Shown: piece after piece, positions 59,583 to 64,000 of the stretch
Layout: each line of letters starts with the position of its first letter
Position numbering within the stretch: the first letter of the stretch is position 1
Source: Erwinia persicina
GTDB taxonomy: Bacteria; Pseudomonadota; Gammaproteobacteria; Enterobacterales; Enterobacteriaceae
Assembly: GCF_014838825.1 (NCBI RefSeq)
Contig: NZ_JACYMO010000002.1
Span: 1-64,000 of the forward strand
Direction of reading: 5' to 3'
Length of the DNA: 64,000 bases
The notes under the pieces: generated by a model
Database searches by the model: none
What the model saw: the letters and a program-made list of their open reading frames with translations, nothing else
What the model was told of the DNA's origin: nothing
Position numbers and translations under genes: made by a program

Positions 59583-60365
59583 TTACAGCTGAGTCAGCTT
59601 CGCCAGCATCTGGTCAGACGTACTGACCGCCTTACTGTTAATTTCGTAAGCGCGCTGAGTCTGGATCATGCTGACCAGCTCTTCCGCTACGTTAACGTTC
59701 GACGTTTCAACGTATCCCTGATACAGCGTACCTGCGCCGTTATTGCCCGGGTTACTCTCCGTCGGAGCACCCGAGGCCTGCGTTTCCTGGTAAAGGTTCT
59801 CACCCATACTTTCCAGACCGGCGTCATTGATAAAAGTACTCAGCGTCAGCTGGCCTACCTGTACCGGGTTGGTCTGCCCCTGCTGCGTAACGCTCACCAC
59901 ACCGTCACGGCTGACCGTCATGCTAAGGGCATTCGGGGGAATGGTGATGGCAGGCTGTACCGGGAAACCGCTGTTGGTCACCAGCTGGCCATTCTGATCG
60001 GTCTGGAATGAGCCATCACGGGTATAGGCGGTCGTTCCATCCGGCATCTGCACCGAGAAGAAGCCCTGACCACTGATCGCCACATCTTTCGATGAGTCCG
60101 TCTGCGACAGGTTGCCCTGATTGTGCAGACGTTCGGTAGAAACCGGACGGACACCCGTACCAATCTGTAAACCTGAAGGCAGCGTTGTCTGTTCTGACGA
60201 CTGAGCCCCTGGCTGACGCATGGTCTGGTACATCAGGTCTTCAAACACCGCGCGCTGACGTTTAAAGCCGTTGGTGCTGACGTTTGCCAGGTTGTTGGCA
60301 ATAACGTCCATGTTGGTCTGCTGGGCGTCAAGGCCGGTTTTGGCAATCCATAAAGAACGGATCAT
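59583..60365 (-). CDS. flgG: Distal rod protein FlgG
   Basis: 260 residues, same as E. coli. Rod/hook N-terminal motif [20 protein letters not shown] and [20 protein letters not shown]-terminal [19 protein letters not shown]. Builds the distal rod of the axle, capped by FlgJ. Confidence 0.97.
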   Translation of the reverse strand: MIRSLWIAKTGLDAQQTNMDVIANNLANVSTNGFKRQRAVFEDLMYQTMRQPGAQSSEQTTLPSGLQIGTGVRPVSTERLHNQGNLSQTDSSKDVAISGQGFFSVQMPDGTTAYTRDGSFQTDQNGQLVTNSGFPVQPAITIPPNALSMTVSRDGVVSVTQQGQTNPVQVGQLTLSTFINDAGLESMGENLYQETQASGAPTESNPGNNGAGTLYQGYVETSNVNVAEELVSMIQTQRAYEINSKAVSTSDQMLAKLTQL

Positions 60366-60380
60366 GTGTTATTCCTCTGG

Positions 60381-61136
60381 TCAGCTCATTGACAGCAGCT
60401 GGTTGGCTCTTTGTTCGTTTTCATCGACGCTGGAAATGACTTTCATCTGCATCTCGAAACGACGGGCGTTGGCGATCATATCGACCATGGTCTGCGTGGT
60501 ACTGACGTTGCTGCCTTCCAGCACGCCCGGCATCACTTTCATCGTCGGGTCGTTGGCCAGGGTGGCACCACGCTGTGCCACTGCGCTGGCGGAGACGCGG
60601 AACATGCCGTCATCGCCACGCGTCAGCTCGCTGCCGGTCGCCTGCACCAGCTTGAGCCTGCCCAGCTGCACCGTCGCGTTCGGGGCATCACCCGGATTCA
60701 GCGCGGTAATCGAACCGTCAGCCGCGATGGTGAGTTCAGCGCCCTGCGGCACCGCAATCGGCCCACCGTCGCCCATCACCACGTTGCCCTGTACGGTAAG
60801 CTGCCCGGCCGGGCTGACTTCCATATTACCGTTGCGGGTGTAGGCTTCGGTGCCGTCGGCAGTCTGCACTGCCAGCCAGCCGTCTCCCTGCATCGCCACG
60901 TCCAGCGCACGCTCGGTGTAATCCAGCGCGCCCTGCGTCATATCTACTCCCGGCGTTGACGCCGTGACCAGCGTACGGGTGGGCAGTGACAGGCCTTCCA
61001 CCGGAACCGCACGCGCAGCGCTGAGCTGCGCACGGAAGCCCGGTGTGGCGGCGTTGGCCAGGTTGGCCGCCGTCACTGCCTGCTGATCGAGGGTCTGACT
61101 GGCAGCCCCCATTGCGGTATAGATTGCGTGATCCAT
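60381..61136 (-). CDS. flgF: Proximal rod protein FlgF
   Basis: 251 residues, same as E. coli. MDHAIYTAMGAASQTLDQQA with ANLANAATPGFRAQLSA, and C-terminal TQTMVDMIANARRFEMQMKV. A structural part of the proximal rod, between FlgG and FlgC in assembly. 15 bases before flgG. Confidence 0.96.
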   Translation of the reverse strand: MDHAIYTAMGAASQTLDQQAVTAANLANAATPGFRAQLSAARAVPVEGLSLPTRTLVTASTPGVDMTQGALDYTERALDVAMQGDGWLAVQTADGTEAYTRNGNMEVSPAGQLTVQGNVVMGDGGPIAVPQGAELTIAADGSITALNPGDAPNATVQLGRLKLVQATGSELTRGDDGMFRVSASAVAQRGATLANDPTMKVMPGVLEGSNVSTTQTMVDMIANARRFEMQMKVISSVDENEQRANQLLSMS

Positions 61137-61157
61137 TGGACTCCCCTGTTAACCGTA

Positions 61158-62366
61158 TTAACGCAGGTTGACCAGCGTGTTAAGGATCTGGTCCTGAGTT
61201 TTGATGGTCTGCGCGTTTGACTGATAGTTACGCTGCGCGACGATCATGTTCACCAGCTCTTTACTCAGATCAACGTTCGAAGACTCCAGCGCACCGGCGG
61301 TCAGCGTACCGAGGTTACCGGTACCGGCGATGCCGGTCAGCGCCTGACCAGATGAAGAGGTGGCAGACCACACGTTGTCACCTTCCGACTTCAGGCCTTC
61401 CGGGTTAGCGAAGTTAGCCAGCACGATCTGACCCAGCACCTGAGTCTGTTCGTTGGAATAGGTCCCGACCAGCGTGCCATCATCATTGATCTGATAGCTG
61501 GTCAGTTCGCCAGGCTTATAGCCATTCTGAACCGGGTTACCAAAGGTGGTGGTGCCGTTGTTCTGCTGCAGGCTGCCGGTGATATCCACAGTCAGATTGG
61601 TCGGGCCTGCTGAACCGTTCAGGGAGCCCATGGTGAAGCCGACCAGACCGCTTGCCGGGGTAGTCAGGTTACCGCTGGTATCAAACTCCAGATTGGTTGG
61701 CGTGCCCGTGGTTCCGGTTGACGAATCTACCGGTGTAACCGTCCACTTGTTATCTGCTGTCTTGTTAAAGTACAGGTTGATAATGTGTGTGTTACCCAGT
61801 GAGTCAAACGTGGTCATCGCTGACTTGGCGTTAGATGTCGTAGGATCATCAATTTTCAAATCAGCAACAGGCTTAATGGTGTCCGTAGAGTTCAGGTTAG
61901 CCGTCATCGATGTCGTTGTGGTGGCTTTAGCCGACATGCCGCCGGTGGGTACACTCAGGCCTACCGGGTTAGCACCGGTCTGGATAGTTGGCGGTGTGCC
62001 GGTGGCCGGATAGCCGGTCAGCTGCAGACCCTGCATGTTGACGATATTACGATCGGCGTCGAGGGTGAACTGGCCGTTACGGCTGTAGTACACGGCACCG
62101 CTGGCATCCGCCATGCGGAAGAAGCCCTGCTGGCTGATCGCCACATCAAGACCACGGCTGGTGGTGGTGGTGGTACCGTCGTTAAAGTCCTGCACCACGG
62201 CCGCAACCTTGGTACCCAGACCGACTTTTGATCCGGCAAACATATCGGCAAACGCGACGGTGCTGGATTTAAAACCCGCTGTCGCGGAGTTGGAGATGTT
62301 GTTACCAATAACGTCGAGGTTGCTCGATGCTGCGTTTAAGCCGCTGACTGCCTGTGAAAAGCCCAT
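61158..62366 (-). CDS. flgE: Flagellar hook protein FlgE
   Basis: 402 residues, same as E. coli. MGFSQAVSGLNAASSNLDV and GNNISNSATAGFKSSTVAF at the N-terminus; variable middle D1/D2; C-terminal LVNMIVAQRNYQSNAQTIKT. Polymerises to the flexible hook under the FlgD cap to a length set by FliK. Confidence 0.97.
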   Translation of the reverse strand: MGFSQAVSGLNAASSNLDVIGNNISNSATAGFKSSTVAFADMFAGSKVGLGTKVAAVVQDFNDGTTTTTSRGLDVAISQQGFFRMADASGAVYYSRNGQFTLDADRNIVNMQGLQLTGYPATGTPPTIQTGANPVGLSVPTGGMSAKATTTTSMTANLNSTDTIKPVADLKIDDPTTSNAKSAMTTFDSLGNTHIINLYFNKTADNKWTVTPVDSSTGTTGTPTNLEFDTSGNLTTPASGLVGFTMGSLNGSAGPTNLTVDITGSLQQNNGTTTFGNPVQNGYKPGELTSYQINDDGTLVGTYSNEQTQVLGQIVLANFANPEGLKSEGDNVWSATSSSGQALTGIAGTGNLGTLTAGALESSNVDLSKELVNMIVAQRNYQSNAQTIKTQDQILNTLVNLR

Positions 62367-62396
62367 GTTGTCACTCCTGAAGCATAAATTAGTGGA

Positions 62397-63068
62397 TTAA
62401 ATAATCTGACGTATGTTATCCAGGGTGGTCGTACCCATGGTGCCAAGGTCAAGTACTGCGCCTTTTGAGCCGCTACTGACGCCGCTCACCAATGCATAGT
62501 TCAGCGGCTGTGCCACCAGCTGGCCAGTAGCATTGCTGGCGCTGATGGAAACGGTATATTTGCCGTCGGCGGCGGCGGTGCCATCCGCGGCTTTACCATC
62601 CCACTGGAAGGTATGCACGCCAGCGGTCTGTGCGCCGAGGTCAATGGTCTGGATCACGGCACCGCCAGCATCTTTAATGGTGGCGGTCGTCGAGGTTGAG
62701 GCCTGCCCCAGTTCCACACCAAATGGCGTGGTGGTGGTTTTACCGACCAGAATTTGTGACCCGTTGACCATCACACCGTGACCGATCAGCGTCGACGCCT
62801 GTAAAGACTGACCGGAAGTAATCTGGCCGGAGATCGAACCGAGGGTAGTGTTCAGCTTCTCAATCCCGCTCAGGGTGTTGATCTGCGCCAGCTGCGAGGT
62901 CAGCTGGCTGTTGTCCATCGGGTTCGTCGGGTCCTGGTTCTGCAGCTGGGTTACCAGCAGCGTCAGGAAGTTACTCTGTAAGTCCGCCGCTGACGTATCA
63001 GAAGAAGACGAAGAAGACTGCAGCGTGGTGGTAGCCTGCTTCTCATTTACACCAACAGCAATACTCAT
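62397..63068 (-). CDS. flgD: Hook assembly cap protein FlgD
   Basis: 223 residues (E. coli 231). LQSNFLTLLVTQLQNQDPTNPMDNSQLTSQLA is the family core; then FlgD Ig-like and Tudor-like domains with HTFQWDGKAADG. Caps the growing hook and is then lost. Slightly shorter than E. coli FlgD in the first 20 residues. Confidence 0.95.
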   Translation of the reverse strand: MSIAVGVNEKQATTTLQSSSSSSDTSAADLQSNFLTLLVTQLQNQDPTNPMDNSQLTSQLAQINTLSGIEKLNTTLGSISGQITSGQSLQASTLIGHGVMVNGSQILVGKTTTTPFGVELGQASTSTTATIKDAGGAVIQTIDLGAQTAGVHTFQWDGKAADGTAAADGKYTVSISASNATGQLVAQPLNYALVSGVSSGSKGAVLDLGTMGTTTLDNIRQII

Positions 63069-63079
63069 CGGGAAGCTCC

Positions 63080-63484
63080 TTATTGACCCATGGTTAAGGT
63101 TTTCAACATCATTTGTTTAACGGTGTTTAAAACCTCGACATTGGCCTGATAACTGCGCGAGGCCGACATGGTGTTCACCGTTTCACCCACAACATCCACA
63201 TTGGGCATTTTTACGTAGCCTTTGGCATCTGCCATCGGGTTACCGGGTTCATAGACCAGACGCGCCGGGGCCGGATCGTCGATCACCTGAGCCACTTTGA
63301 CGCCACCGGTAGGCGAACCCGGTGCCGCGTCGGTTTGAAACACGACCTGCTTCGCCACGTAGGGCTGACCGTCCGGCCCGGTGACGCTGTCGGCGTTGGC
63401 CAGGTTACTGGCGCTGACGTTAAGACGCTGTGATTGTGCAGCCATTGCCGAACCGGCAATATTAAAAATATTCAAAAGTGCCAT
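63080..63484 (-). CDS. flgC: Proximal rod protein FlgC
   Basis: 134 residues, same as E. coli. [37 protein letters not shown] and C-terminal [23 protein letters not shown]. Proximal rod subunit. 11 bases before flgD, 3 bases after flgB. Confidence 0.97.
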   Translation of the reverse strand: MALLNIFNIAGSAMAAQSQRLNVSASNLANADSVTGPDGQPYVAKQVVFQTDAAPGSPTGGVKVAQVIDDPAPARLVYEPGNPMADAKGYVKMPNVDVVGETVNTMSASRSYQANVEVLNTVKQMMLKTLTMGQ

Positions 63485-63487
63485 GCG

Positions 63488-63901
63488 TTATTGCCCCTGT
63501 AGCACAGACATCATGCCCTTAATCTGACTGCTGATAGCCATCAAATCCGTCTGATATTTCAGACTGTTATCGGCAAACTCTGTGCGTTCGCGGTCCATAT
63601 CTACCGTGTTACCGTCCAGCGCAGGCTGGTCAGGAACGCGGTACATCAGATCCATCGAAGGCGGTTGAAGATTTTCTGCAGGAATATGGCGTGCCGACGT
63701 CACCGCCAGCGACAGACCGGAACCCTGCGCGCGCCCCTGTTCCAGCACTTTGTTCATCTGGCTGGCGAAATCGATATCGCGTGCCTGATAGCCTGGCGTG
63801 TCAGCGTTAGCGATATTGGATGCCAGGATTTCCTGTCGCTGTGCACGCAGGTTCAGGGCTTCGGTATTAAACCGTAGTGCTGCGTCCAGTTTGTCGAGCA
63901 T
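63488..63901 (-). CDS. flgB: Proximal rod protein FlgB
   Basis: 137 residues (E. coli 138). [45 protein letters not shown] is the family N-terminus; C-terminal [23 protein letters not shown]. First rod subunit on FliE. First gene of flgBCDEFGHIJ; flgA is expected to diverge from it beyond the window. Confidence 0.96.
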   Translation of the reverse strand: MLDKLDAALRFNTEALNLRAQRQEILASNIANADTPGYQARDIDFASQMNKVLEQGRAQGSGLSLAVTSARHIPAENLQPPSMDLMYRVPDQPALDGNTVDMDRERTEFADNSLKYQTDLMAISSQIKGMMSVLQGQ

Positions 63902-63966
63902 GCGTCCTCCGCAAGTGAGAATTTAGAGCTGACAGCATAATCGCCGGGGGGAAAGGGCTATCGTTT

Positions 63967-63999
63967 GAATAGCGCTAAAAAGCGTCGCTAATTTGCGCC
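63967..63999. promoter_or_regulatory. Candidate FlhD4C2 box upstream of flgB
   Basis: GAATAGCG (63967-63974), 11 bases, then CGCTAATTTGCGCC (63986-63999) match the inner parts of the FlhDC consensus halves (AAATAGCG and CGCTATTTCTGCC). Placed 66 bases before flgB, where the flgA/flgB class II control region lies in enterics. The window ends here. Confidence 0.6.
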
Positions 64000-64000
64000 T

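Noticed and set aside
1..64000. tRNA or rRNA genes
   Set aside because: No cloverleaf-like segments or rRNA sequence noticed on reading; none is expected in these blocks in E. coli. A covariance-model scan was not possible.
1..64000. Defence, toxin-antitoxin or biosynthetic system
   Set aside because: No nuclease-helicase sets, TA pairs, reverse transcriptases or NRPS/PKS domains were seen; apart from the scar at 1-1794 the genes are core or simple accessory loci.

Overview
The window is chromosomal DNA of a gamma-proteobacterium of the order Enterobacterales, most likely an Erwiniaceae member (Erwinia or Pantoea type). Nearly every protein aligns end to end with an E. coli counterpart that I recognise from memory. 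Gene order is that of enteric flagellar regions I and III. Extra genes fit a plant-associated relative: a rhamnogalacturonide transporter/hydrolase pair, a glucosylglycerate-type synthase/phosphatase pair, and rcsA with a good RcsAB box. The species cannot be fixed from sequence reading alone.

Layout. 1-1794: foreign scar made of the right end of an IS3-family element, a 61-codon antisense shard of a phage tail tape-measure gene, and a full-length tyrosine integrase. 1795-13176: flagellar region III, with fliE divergent from fliFGHIJK and fliLMNOPQR (export apparatus, MS-ring, C-ring, hook-length control). 13177-21644: rcsA, a chemoreceptor, dsrB, a Pmp3-like peptide, a probable sRNA in the dsrA position, a glucosylglycerate pair, dgcQ and a small unknown gene. 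21759-31508: mfd, ycfJ, ndh, ycfP, nagZ, thiK, lpoB, ycfL, hinT. 31509-34640: rhiT-rhiN behind a KdgR-like operator, in the slot held by fhuE in E. coli. 34668-48665: ptsG, ycfH, holB, tmk, mltG, pabC, the fatty-acid cluster fabF-acpP-fabG-fabD-fabH-plsX-rpmF-yceD, then yceF and rluC. 49357-53879: rne and a uronate-dehydrogenase-like gene. 53975-64000: flagellar region I, flgL to flgB, all on the minus strand, with the FlhDC-type control region at the right edge.

How the genes work together. The two flagellar blocks encode basal body, rod, hook, hook-filament junctions and the export gate. FlhDC-like boxes precede fliE/fliF, fliL and flgB, and sigma-28 promoters precede flgK and the chemoreceptor. 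rcsA beside them encodes the capsule co-activator that opposes motility in relatives. dgcQ makes c-di-GMP, another motility/sessility switch. The middle of the window is housekeeping: lipid synthesis, cell-wall recycling and synthesis, DNA repair, glucose uptake and RNA decay.

I did not find a convincing undescribed multi-gene system. The least ordinary items are the prophage/IS scar, two sRNA candidates near 17.0-17.2 kb, the 21-bp tandem repeat in rne, the pectin-fragment locus replacing fhuE, and the union of flagellar regions I and III within 64 kb. CDS starts were chosen by ribosome binding site and remembered homologues. Regulatory sites were matched by eye to consensus sequences.
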